Shown here: positions 9,301-16,480 of the stretch, piece by piece | Numbering within the stretch: the stretch's first letter is position 1 | How the letters are laid out: the number at the start of each line of letters is the position of its first letter | Assembly: GCA_031548515.1 (NCBI GenBank) | Contig: JAVBRB010000015.1 | Coordinates: 1-64,000, forward strand | Direction: 5' to 3' | Source of the DNA: UBA940 sp031548515 | Lineage (GTDB): Bacteria; Bacteroidota; Bacteroidia; Bacteroidales; Rikenellaceae | Length of the DNA: 64,000 nucleotides | The notes under the pieces: model-generated | Told to the model about the DNA's origin: nothing | Seen by the model: only the letters and a program-made list of their open reading frames with translations | The model's database searches: none | Translations under genes and position numbers: made by a program

Positions 9301-9435
9301 CTTCACGACAAACGGGGCATCTTCTTTTTTCGGCAGCGAGTTGAACGCCAATACCCCGCCGGCTGTCAGCAGGGCGAGGAAAAACCAGATGACCGGACGG
9401 TTATCGAGCGCGTATTTGGCGAGGTTTAACTTCAT
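6379..9435 (-). CDS. RND efflux pump, inner-membrane permease (AcrB/HAE-1-like)
   Basis: A 1018-residue RND permease with the expected two-fold architecture: TM1 near residues 14-32, a large periplasmic domain, TM2-6 around 337-480, a second periplasmic domain and TM8-12 around 845-1010. The N-terminal PKKEDAPF motif and the PGA-ETAEVE signature are typical. In TM4 the proton-relay pair reads D405-N406 (LVDNAIVV) where AcrB has two aspartates; the TM10 lysine is kept in GMNIKSAVILVNE. The Asp-Asn version is seen in many RND homologues, so the pump is probably functional. It would exchange protons for drugs, detergents or lipids and expel them through the TolC partner. It lies 11 bp after the adaptor gene and overlaps the TolC gene by four bases. 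Confidence 0.93.
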   Translation of the reverse strand: MKLNLAKYALDNRPVIWFFLALLTAGGVLAFNSLPKKEDAPFVVKQAVLVCQYPGAETAEVERSVTTVIEREIQTIPNIYKLKGESHPGFSYITVELLPGTDPATMSQMWDELRKKVYNVQPKLPQGAGDIVVNDDFGDVFGIYFALTGDDGISYSELRDKAQEIKTLLNPIEGVAKINTFAEQTEVVNVYVQPEQLAAHGIPPAAIMAAMGPQNQIIATGTKNSGELSVTVIAGGAYDSVEDIRAQLVAAPDGNMVPLGQISQVSKGYLEPTQVLMRVNGTKAIGIAIATSQQDDVVKVGNRIRRTMQTQVMPLMPYGFSLEEIYPEDTIARQANSDFFVNLIISVITVIVLLFFFYKLRATVLIGTSLVFSIAATLFTMQFFGTGLNRSSLAAFIIAIGMLVDNAIVVTDNARTGIRQGMKRRDALIEGATRPMWGLLGATVIGIISFLPVYLADSAAAEIVHPLFVVLTLSLAFSWILSQVQTPLFGSFMLKESNTGKISDPYDTKAYNRFGSILSALIRRKWLTLGIVAAMLAASVVLLRRMPSDFFPNLDKPYFRADLFLPDGYGIDATSALVTEIEAHLMSVAGIKKISSAIGGSHPRYYLASTSYNLKPNFANILIEVDDHKRTAVMEREFYDYVTANYPDIVCRSSLFRLAAPADGAVEILFSGENTDTLQSLADRAMKIIRTDGPPVRFLRTNWGNKVPVYIPVYSEQKGERLGITRLQMAEGIRMSTTGIPVAEYRERDLSLPVLLRAEGTEDNSLAGMAGTPVFGAGGNSVPMAQVADRFDINWQYSTLWHFQRRSSIAVRMEPPHGGNINALFHGTWSIVNKKMDIPEGYAMSYLGEQDPQDQANGSLRAKLPLAFILTVMVLLFLFRNFRDPLAILAMLPLILVGVVLGLLALGKAFDFFALLGLLGLVGMNIKSAVILVNEIAAVRLEGKEPFEAVIYSAKNRLVPVTTGAAATIVGMAPLLGDAMFGGMAATIMGGLLMATILTMLVLPVTYCAIHKIKAKAK

Positions 9436-9446
9436 GGCCGGAGGGG

Positions 9447-10508
9447 TTATTTTTCCGTTTCCGTTTCCGGCGGCAGGATCCTGACTTTTTCTCCTGCACT
9501 GACCATAGTGACGCCCGCTGTGAGGATAAGTTCGCCGGGGTCGACACCGCCGAGTATCTCTACGACATTGTTCCCGGTGGGTTTACCCATACGTACCGGA
9601 ACCAGTGATAAGGTTGAATCGGCCCTGCTGACCTTCCATACCGACGTTTTGCCGCTCTGCGGATCATAAAATACCGACGAAAGGGGCAGGGTTATCTCTG
9701 CCTGCATGGAGGACGGAAGCTGCAATATGGCCAAGCAGGCGTCGCCGGGCAGGACCTGCCCCATGATTGGCGCGAACGTGGCGTCGCTTATGCGGAGTAT
9801 GACAGGGATGCCCATACCATCGGATGATGTTACTATCCGGTCGGCGTAGGCCTCGAACCTCTGTCCGGGAACGGCGTCAAATGCTATGCTCCACCTGATG
9901 GAGTCGCTCTGCAGAAGAACGCCCATAGTTTCGGGAAGTGTGAATCTGAACTGGAGCCTGCGCGGATCGGTAAGTTTGAATATCCTCTGTCCGGGAGCCA
10001 CATGCTGGTGGTTTTCGACATATTTTTCTTCGATATTGCCAGAGAAAGGTGCTTCCAGACGGGTGTCATGCAGATCGTTCTGTGCTTGACGGTAAGCCGC
10101 CCTGTCGTTTTCGTTACGGGCCTGCACAATTTCGTATTCCTGCCGCGAAATGGCCTGGCGGGCATAGAGGTTGGCGTAGCGCTCGAGTTGCAGCGAACTC
10201 TGACGCCATGAGGCTTCTGTGGCTGAAACGCGGAGAGTGTAATCGCGGGGATCGAGAAGCGCCAGCAGATCCCCTTTCCGGACATTCCATCCCTGGTCGA
10301 CATTCATGGTAATTATCATCCCGCTTACCCGGAAATCCAGATATGAATACTCCTGTGCCTCTGCGAATCCGGGAAAACGTTGCTCCGCCGGCAGGCTTCG
10401 ACCCGCCTCGATCACCCTGACCGGACGCATGACAACCGCTGCCGTTTCCCTGTGTTTGCATGCAGTCAGAAATGACAGCACTACCACAATGCATAGCAAT
10501 TTCTTCAT
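9447..10508 (-). CDS. RND efflux periplasmic adaptor lipoprotein (HlyD/AcrA-like)
   Basis: The start is placed at 10508 because a lipoprotein signal begins there (MKKLLCIVVVLSFLTAC, lipobox LTAC with Cys17). The open frame runs 74 codons further upstream but that part has no protein-like features. The 353-residue product is a membrane-fusion protein: lipoyl/barrel-sandwich segment (VRKGDLLALLDPRDY and LEAPFSGNIEEKYVENHQHV), an alpha-hairpin between about residues 85 and 150, a beta-barrel and a C-terminal membrane-proximal domain. It would bridge the RND pump and TolC, anchored to the inner membrane by lipid. It is the first gene of the efflux operon; about 180 bp upstream hold the leader up to the terminator of fimbrial locus B. 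No repressor gene is adjacent. Confidence 0.9.
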   Translation of the reverse strand: MKKLLCIVVVLSFLTACKHRETAAVVMRPVRVIEAGRSLPAEQRFPGFAEAQEYSYLDFRVSGMIITMNVDQGWNVRKGDLLALLDPRDYTLRVSATEASWRQSSLQLERYANLYARQAISRQEYEIVQARNENDRAAYRQAQNDLHDTRLEAPFSGNIEEKYVENHQHVAPGQRIFKLTDPRRLQFRFTLPETMGVLLQSDSIRWSIAFDAVPGQRFEAYADRIVTSSDGMGIPVILRISDATFAPIMGQVLPGDACLAILQLPSSMQAEITLPLSSVFYDPQSGKTSVWKVSRADSTLSLVPVRMGKPTGNNVVEILGGVDPGELILTAGVTMVSAGEKVRILPPETETEK

Positions 10509-10690
10509 GCTTGGAATCAAACAAAAATCACGCCAACCAGAAGCTGAAAGGGTTCTTCTGCAGAGTCCCGAGCGTGTCCCCCATTTTGTTTTACACGGAG
10601 ATACCGGATCGTATGGAGTTATAATGTCAGTTGCCGGCAGTGATCCGGACATCCATAAACACAGGCCGAGAATCCGTTTTACTGCATAAA

Positions 10691-10724
10691 AGAGAAGGGC
10701 AGACACCGGTGTCTGCCCTTCTCT
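10691..10724 (-). terminator. Terminator of fimbrial locus B (34-bp perfect palindrome)
   Basis: A perfect palindrome of two 17-bp halves, centred on ACACC/GGTGT, lies 20 bp after the last gene of locus B. On the - strand it is followed by TTTATGC, a short T-run. It separates locus B from the efflux operon that continues on the same strand. Confidence 0.75.
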
Positions 10725-10743
10725 CATCATTTCTTTATACCGA

Positions 10744-13700
10744 TTAATCGATAAACAGATCGGAGAAGTTGCTTCCGTACTGTGCCGTCAGGACAACGTA
10801 TGCCTGGAGGTTGGCCAGAAGTCTCGATTTGGACGATGCCAGATCGGTGCTGACATTGTCGGCGGCGGCGATAGACGTAGCGTTTCGACTGAACATCTGG
10901 TCGTCGCCGACGAAAATCACACGGTTGACCGGGTCGATCACAATGGCAGCTCTGTTGTCATTACCTACAATGGCTACGGCGGTCGTAGAACCCGTTATAT
11001 TCAGGGACTGGCTGTAGCCGTCGATGTAGAAGTCATCATTACCGTCCAAACTGGAATCGTTGCCCACCGGGCCGAACGGTCCTTTATTGTAGATAAAGTC
11101 GCGTATCTTCCTGTCGCTTCCGCGCCGTATCGTCCGGGAGGTGTTATCATAGGCATTACCCGCCTTAGACAATCCGATTGCTCTTAGCGGCCAGAACAGC
11201 TGGGTTGAACTGTCCCATTGGCACCCTGCGAAGAGAATGCCATTGTCCGCGGCGCGCCAGTCCTCAATAGCGCCTTGGCAGTCGGCCTGTGAGGACGCAT
11301 TGCTGATGAAGTCTGCCATGCTGGCATGCACATAGGTAACAGTGGAAGCTACCGTAGAGGCGTTGGTATTGCCCGTCGGTAATGTTATGGCATTAGGCGT
11401 GTACATTCTTGTCAATGGCGTCGCGGGAGCGGCGGGATATGCCGGAACTTCGCTGCCGGTAGTAGTGAACATCGTTGTCAGGAATGTCCTCCATCCCGCA
11501 TTGTAGTATGCACTGGATGAGAACAGATTACCGTAATTTTCAGCCCTGCCGTGATAGTTGACCAGATTCACATTCTTGGGATTCAGTGCGTTCTGGGTAA
11601 CTGTAATGGTACGTGTACCGACTTCATTGGTTCCGCTCCACAGTTTGACGGTTACCGTAGCGGTAACAGCGCCCAGCCTGTGATTGCCATACATCAGTTT
11701 CGGGAACGCTATCTTGAAGGTCTTGCTCAAGGCAAATTTATCTCCCTGGGTAAGCGTTGCGTTCGTAGTTCCGTCCACAATATATGCTTCATGGTCTGTC
11801 AGAACACCGGTAGCGGATGTCGTAGAGTTGACGGTGGCTGACCATGTCAGTGTCGCTCCGTTCGATGAAACCGTAATCGCGCTGGATTGGCCGCCTTTGT
11901 TCGATACAGGGGTGGTGGGTTGTGTAACGCCCATCGTGTAGCCGGTCTGGCTCAGAGTTACGTCAACGCCTGTAGCGGCAGAGTTTTCCAGTTGTAACCT
12001 CAGGGTGGCGGTATGATTACCGGCTGTGGTTTCGCCTTTGGCTTTTACGATGATGAAGTTGTCATCAAGGACGGAGGTGCTGTGCCCTTCGCTTACGATC
12101 TCGAAAGCGCTGTCGGCGTCCGTAAGAACGGATTCCCATTCATCGTATACGCCCATGTCGGCCTTGACGATCACGTTGAACTTGAATTCGGTATCCGAAT
12201 ATTTTCCGGCGGTGGTCACTTTTCCGAGGCCATCCCAGTCTACCTTGGCGAGACTCGGAGAGACAGCCAGGCTTCCGAGAGCTTTCTGGGTAAGCACTAC
12301 CGCCGCGCTGTAGTTGTCGGGGTCGTCATCCAGAGATATCGACACGAACGCATTACGCGACGATGTCGTTGCATTCTCGATGAAAGTGTATATGGGCAGA
12401 AGCGTGCTTCCGCTTACACCGGTCTTTGTTCCCGTATATGTGGTGGGCTGGGTAAACGAGAAGTTATTTGGTTCCAGATTGTAGATAGTGGCAGTCCAGT
12501 TGCTGGAGGCTTCCACTGTCAGAGTGCCGTCCATAGCTGCTCCTGCGAATCCGGGATATGCCGGAACGCCCGAGCCACTCGAAGTCGTTATGCGCAGGTA
12601 TTGGCTGGCTGTTCCCGTCTGTATTACACCTATAGTAGCCTTCAAGCCGGCATATGTTATAGTGATCGAGCCGGAGCGTTCTGTGTTGGGAGTAAGTGCA
12701 TTGGCTCTTGCGGTGATCGTATTGCCGCTCTGGGTTACAAAGATATTGTCACGGGCATCGTCGCTGTCCCATGCCGTCGATACGACGATCTGTTCGTTGG
12801 GCGCGCCGCCGAAAGCGAAGATGTCATAAGAGCGTTCGTCGGCTTCGGGGCCGAATTTGATGCGCTTGGTGGGAATACCCAGGATAATATTGCCATTCTG
12901 TTGGATAAGTCCTTCGTCGTCCAGTTCCCAGTAGTTGATCTGGTATTTGATTTCATTGGTACCCCCTGTGTAGGCTTCCATTTCGCTGCCGGCGCCGTCT
13001 CCGCTTACCGACTGTATGGTAAGGCGGTAGACGTTGTTACGCTTGAGGTCCTGCATCGCATCCTGGGCGCTTATGTTTATACGGTGATAGGTAGTGGTAG
13101 AGGTACCTCTTGCCTGCAGACCTACGATCAGGCAGGTGGTTTTGGTGTCGGTCTTTTCGGGATTGACAACCTGATTGGGGAAAGTGTACAGTCCGCCGAA
13201 AATGTCGCCTAACTGATCGACATTTATGACATTACTGGTATTATCCACCCCGTAGAAACGCTGTATGCGGCTCTTGTTGTAATCGGTCAGACCACCACCG
13301 AAGAGGTTGAGTTCCGGGAAGGCATTCCAGATCGAAACGCTCACCAGGTCATAGGAGGCCCTTGCGCTGTTTACAACGTCGAAACGCACAACCCCGCGCG
13401 TCAGCGCGATTTGCATGAGTTCAAGTCCTCCGGAATCTTTCGCAGCTTCGCCGGTCATTATAAGTTTGTCCGCTGTAAGCGATTGATTGGCTTCTATATA
13501 AGCTATCACCTGCTTGTAAGCATAGTTCTCGGTTTTGCCTTCAAGCTGGCTCAGCCACTCGCTTATTGTAACGCCCATATACGGAGCATACTGGTCGAGA
13601 TTGGCTACGGCCAGTATTTTGTATGCACTCGTGGCATTCAGGTTCGGATTGGCAGACATATCTACCTTTATGTTCTGGTTCATCACCAGCGGGCCGTCCA

Positions 13701-13962
13701 GTTTTATATAACTTTCATATGTGCCGGACCTGTCGCTCGACGGAGTATAGAAAAGCAAGTATAGAGAGCTTATGTTCTCTTCACCGGCTTCCGGATCGAC
13801 AGGCATCGCACGGGTAGCGCCCGTTTCCTGGCCGGCTACGCTGAGCTTCAGTATGAAAGAATCACTGTCTGGACTTATGCCTTGAGGCGTTTCGTGCAGA
13901 CATGAAGCTGTCGTCAGGCCTATAAACCCCAGCGCTATCAACATCAGTTTTTTCATTGTCAT
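10744..13962 (-). CDS. Large fimbrial tip/adhesin lipoprotein with BACON-like repeats (locus B)
   Basis: A 1072-residue protein with a lipoprotein signal (lipobox TTASC, Cys21); the second ATG two codons in (13956) is an equally good start. The N-terminal part (about 30-350) is fimbrillin-like, with the site GATR-A at residue 51 and a NNVYRLTIQSV strand of the kind seen before the second pilin domain. A junction motif (NYWELDDEG, about 347) is followed by several Ig/BACON-like beta modules, each ending in a strand such as ATIGVIQTG, AAVVLTQKA or VTLSQTGYT. The C-terminal 250 residues form a separate Gly/Asp-rich domain I do not recognise. In type V pili such large lipoproteins act as accessory or tip subunits. 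It is the last gene of the operon, 44 bp after the 490-residue subunit, and is followed by a terminator. Confidence 0.72.
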   Translation of the reverse strand: MTMKKLMLIALGFIGLTTASCLHETPQGISPDSDSFILKLSVAGQETGATRAMPVDPEAGEENISSLYLLFYTPSSDRSGTYESYIKLDGPLVMNQNIKVDMSANPNLNATSAYKILAVANLDQYAPYMGVTISEWLSQLEGKTENYAYKQVIAYIEANQSLTADKLIMTGEAAKDSGGLELMQIALTRGVVRFDVVNSARASYDLVSVSIWNAFPELNLFGGGLTDYNKSRIQRFYGVDNTSNVINVDQLGDIFGGLYTFPNQVVNPEKTDTKTTCLIVGLQARGTSTTTYHRINISAQDAMQDLKRNNVYRLTIQSVSGDGAGSEMEAYTGGTNEIKYQINYWELDDEGLIQQNGNIILGIPTKRIKFGPEADERSYDIFAFGGAPNEQIVVSTAWDSDDARDNIFVTQSGNTITARANALTPNTERSGSITITYAGLKATIGVIQTGTASQYLRITTSSGSGVPAYPGFAGAAMDGTLTVEASSNWTATIYNLEPNNFSFTQPTTYTGTKTGVSGSTLLPIYTFIENATTSSRNAFVSISLDDDPDNYSAAVVLTQKALGSLAVSPSLAKVDWDGLGKVTTAGKYSDTEFKFNVIVKADMGVYDEWESVLTDADSAFEIVSEGHSTSVLDDNFIIVKAKGETTAGNHTATLRLQLENSAATGVDVTLSQTGYTMGVTQPTTPVSNKGGQSSAITVSSNGATLTWSATVNSTTSATGVLTDHEAYIVDGTTNATLTQGDKFALSKTFKIAFPKLMYGNHRLGAVTATVTVKLWSGTNEVGTRTITVTQNALNPKNVNLVNYHGRAENYGNLFSSSAYYNAGWRTFLTTMFTTTGSEVPAYPAAPATPLTRMYTPNAITLPTGNTNASTVASTVTYVHASMADFISNASSQADCQGAIEDWRAADNGILFAGCQWDSSTQLFWPLRAIGLSKAGNAYDNTSRTIRRGSDRKIRDFIYNKGPFGPVGNDSSLDGNDDFYIDGYSQSLNITGSTTAVAIVGNDNRAAIVIDPVNRVIFVGDDQMFSRNATSIAAADNVSTDLASSKSRLLANLQAYVVLTAQYGSNFSDLFID

Positions 13963-14006
13963 TCGATTTATTGTTTTTCGATTATTTGTTGGAACACGGC
14001 ATTGGA

Positions 14007-15479
14007 TTATCCGAGGTCAATGCCATCGTTGCCGCCGTCTTCCCAGTCTCCGTTCTTCCTTGCGATCTGTGTGACGGTGATCTTGAACGATGTACGCCCT
14101 ATGGTGACATAAAGAGTCGACGGGTTGTCGGCAGCCGTTTCGTCATAATCCTCCAATGCGGTAAACCTGAAACAGGTGTATTCGTCCGCCAAACCGGCAT
14201 TCACGGTAAGCACTTCGGCTTTGAACCTGTCGTTTGAAACCGAGTTCGCCACAGGTGTGCCGCCGGATGTGAACGTCATCTTTATGTCGGCGATAGTCCA
14301 GTTAGTAGTGAATACGATCTCTTTGACATTTGGTTCGTCGGCAGTGCTTTTAAAGTACTGCAACGTAGCCGCCTTGTTTTTGATGGACAGATACTTGCTG
14401 CCGTCGATGAATATATCCTCATCGTCATTCTCGTTCCATTCGATGACTTCGTATTCCATGTTGACGTCGTCGGCATTCTTGGCATCGTCCAGCGTGGACC
14501 ATCCGTCGCCGTTGACGCCGGTCACCGTTATCAGATACTTATTGTTTCTGGTAGCCTGTTTCTTGTCGTACTCCTGGGTTGTGGTGTTGTAGTCGCGAAG
14601 GCTCAGCGGGTAAAAAGTCGTAGCACCGCTGCCTGATGCGTCAGTCCATACACCTTCGAGGATGATCTTGGTCGGACGGTTGCTTCCGCCGGGCGTGAGG
14701 CTCGTGGCATTGTCGTACATGTAAAAATAGTTGCAGATCTCGGTGCCGCCGGCTGCGACGGTCTTGCTCCAATCCACCGTGGTGGCCATGTCTGAAGGCG
14801 ATTGAGGACCGGTTACCCGCGTACCCGACAGCAGGGCAGGGTCGTAGGCCAGATAACCCTTGTCTGCGGCATACACCAGATGCCCTTTCTGAAGGGTGAA
14901 GTTGGCGGCCCCTACCGTTATATCCGCAGATGCCACAGCACGAAGCAGGTTGATTTTGCCGAGGCTGTTGTTGGGAGCGTCGACAATATCTACATCGTAC
15001 TTATGTCCCCACATTGGAAGGCCATTGTTGGCAAGGTCGAATCCTGTAGGGGCATCGAGTATAAGAAGTTCCTTTGTTTCGGCCCAGGTCGTCGTTCCTT
15101 CTACAAGGTCGCCGTTGTCTATCAGGCCTTTTATAAGGGCCTGGGCGTTCGCAGCAAAATATATCGTGACGTCGTCCATGATCTGAAGGGTCGTCTTAAA
15201 TTTATTTTCACTGGTAGAAGTTCTCCATGCATAACGGCTGTACAGGAACGTGGAAGAAGTCGAACTGCCGTCGAATATCAACAGTGTGATATCTTTCAGT
15301 GCATCCTCGGCCGCTATCGCCGCCCGCGTTGTTGCGGGAGCCAGGAAGACCATGTCGACATCTTTTTCCCCGTTGCCGACCGTATGTCCTCCGCGTTCCC
15401 TGGCACAGGAACTCATAAGGAGCATTGCCGGAGCGAGCAGCAGAATAAGTTTCACTATGTTACTTTTATTTTTCATCAA
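14007..15479 (-). CDS. Fimbrillin-like minor subunit lipoprotein (locus B)
   Basis: A 490-residue lipoprotein (lipobox LMSSC, Cys25) of the Mfa/Fim fimbrillin superfamily. A candidate maturation site, ATTR-A at residue 52, lies at about the position where processed pilins are cut. The first pilin-like domain covers about 40-200 (ITLLIFD, YFAANAQ, LPMWGHKYDV) and the second about 200-350, ending with NNKYLITVTGVNGDG. A junction motif EVIEWNENDDED and DGSKYLSI (about 350-372) precedes a single C-terminal beta module ending in FKITVTQIA. The same junction appears in the 1072- and 1390-residue proteins, so this is probably a shorter tip-complex subunit. It is 17 bp downstream of the FimB/Mfa2-like anchor gene and 44 bp upstream of the large tip gene. 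Confidence 0.72.
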   Translation of the reverse strand: MMKNKSNIVKLILLLAPAMLLMSSCARERGGHTVGNGEKDVDMVFLAPATTRAAIAAEDALKDITLLIFDGSSTSSTFLYSRYAWRTSTSENKFKTTLQIMDDVTIYFAANAQALIKGLIDNGDLVEGTTTWAETKELLILDAPTGFDLANNGLPMWGHKYDVDIVDAPNNSLGKINLLRAVASADITVGAANFTLQKGHLVYAADKGYLAYDPALLSGTRVTGPQSPSDMATTVDWSKTVAAGGTEICNYFYMYDNATSLTPGGSNRPTKIILEGVWTDASGSGATTFYPLSLRDYNTTTQEYDKKQATRNNKYLITVTGVNGDGWSTLDDAKNADDVNMEYEVIEWNENDDEDIFIDGSKYLSIKNKAATLQYFKSTADEPNVKEIVFTTNWTIADIKMTFTSGGTPVANSVSNDRFKAEVLTVNAGLADEYTCFRFTALEDYDETAADNPSTLYVTIGRTSFKITVTQIARKNGDWEDGGNDGIDLG

Positions 15480-15496
15480 ATTATTCCTACGTTAGA

Positions 15497-16390
15497 TTAC
15501 ATGTCGGTAATAACTATGTTTTGCCTGAAGCCGTCTATGATGATGGTGAACTCAGGTTGGTTGAGCGTGTATTCGAATATGATGAGTCCTCCGGAAACGG
15601 CTCCCTGCGGCAATGCCGATGTAGGAACGGTGAGAGTGGCTACCATTTTGGTACCGTCGCCGATATTCACGCTTACGACCTGGCCGTTTGCAGACGGCAA
15701 AACCCCAAAACGTCCCGTAGTGAAGTTTACGGCGTCATCAGACGGACAATTTAAATCGGAATGTACGGCCGCGGCGTTGCCTACGCCTTTCATATCCATA
15801 TCCATTGATGTCATCGTTCCGTAAACACACACTTCCGGGTTGCTTCCGGGTTGGGACAGTACGTTGTCGTTATCAGTTATCCTGACTTCCATACGGCAGT
15901 CGCTGTAGTTGAGTCCAAGATTGTGCCTTGTCTCTTCGTCGACGGCCTCTGTACTTTGTTTCCTTTTGACCTGAAGGTCGAGCGTCGTAGCGCAACAGTC
16001 GTCCGTACGCGTCGGTTGAAGGGTGCGGTAAATGTCGGACAGGTCATCGCCTATGGAAAGCTGCGGTATGCAAGATGGATTCTGGCCGGCAGGAACCGCC
16101 CAGGCCACAATGTCGAGATGGCCGCTGTGGTCGGCATCCTTGCGGATAACATAATCTTTTTTACCGCTTATTTTATCGTATGGTATCAAGGTACCTGATA
16201 CGACCCGCTCGTCCTTGAATATGTACAGCATCACGTCGTTTGCGATCCTGGCATCATACGTGGACGGTTCATACGAATCATCGACGTCGAATGTCAGATA
16301 CATATCCGCTGGACAGCCATCCTGATTCTGGTTGAAACAGGCCGTCAGCGCCACCGACGCAAGGAGCAGTATCAGTATCTTATTTTTCAC
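15497..16390 (-). CDS. FimB/Mfa2-family fimbrial anchor lipoprotein (locus B)
   Basis: A 297-residue lipoprotein (lipobox VALTAC, Cys18) with the features of FimB/Mfa2 anchors: a short spacer containing a second cysteine (DGCPADMYLTFDVDD), an N-terminal beta domain with LYIFKDERVVSG, the ILVAWAVPAG-like strand DIVAWAVPAG and a second beta domain ending in FTIIIDGFRQN. Anchors of this family hold the pilus base in the outer membrane and limit fibre length. Unlike the stalk and tip proteins of the locus it has no [S/T]R site near residue 50, which fits an unprocessed anchor. It lies 90 bp after the major pilin gene, and this gap holds a strong stem-loop. Confidence 0.85.
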   Translation of the reverse strand: MKNKILILLLASVALTACFNQNQDGCPADMYLTFDVDDSYEPSTYDARIANDVMLYIFKDERVVSGTLIPYDKISGKKDYVIRKDADHSGHLDIVAWAVPAGQNPSCIPQLSIGDDLSDIYRTLQPTRTDDCCATTLDLQVKRKQSTEAVDEETRHNLGLNYSDCRMEVRITDNDNVLSQPGSNPEVCVYGTMTSMDMDMKGVGNAAAVHSDLNCPSDDAVNFTTGRFGVLPSANGQVVSVNIGDGTKMVATLTVPTSALPQGAVSGGLIIFEYTLNQPEFTIIIDGFRQNIVITDM

Positions 16391-16418
16391 TTCGCCATTG
16401 TGTTTTAATATTTTTTAT

Positions 16419-16464
16419 TTTGCGCGGGACAGGCTTAAGGATTTGTTTCCCTGCCCCGCGCAAA
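16419..16464 (-). promoter_or_regulatory. Intercistronic stem-loop between major pilin and anchor genes (locus B)
   Basis: Arms 16419-16433 and 16450-16464 form a 15-bp GC-rich stem with one mismatch and a 16-base loop. It lies 17 bp after the stop of the major pilin gene. On the - strand it is followed by A-rich rather than T-rich sequence, so a full terminator is unlikely. Such a structure could stabilise the upstream pilin message or attenuate read-through so that pilin exceeds anchor. Confidence 0.6.
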
Positions 16465-16480
16465 TATAAAGGCACTCCGA

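Noticed and set aside
12013..13212. 399-codon + strand frame inside the large tip gene of locus B
   Set aside because: Shadow of the 1072-residue fimbrial protein; Cys- and Arg-rich composition without domains.
15497..16390. Assignment of the FimB/Mfa2 proteins as major pilins
   Set aside because: They have the second Cys after the lipobox typical of anchors, lack the [S/T]R maturation site and follow the major pilin gene in both loci.
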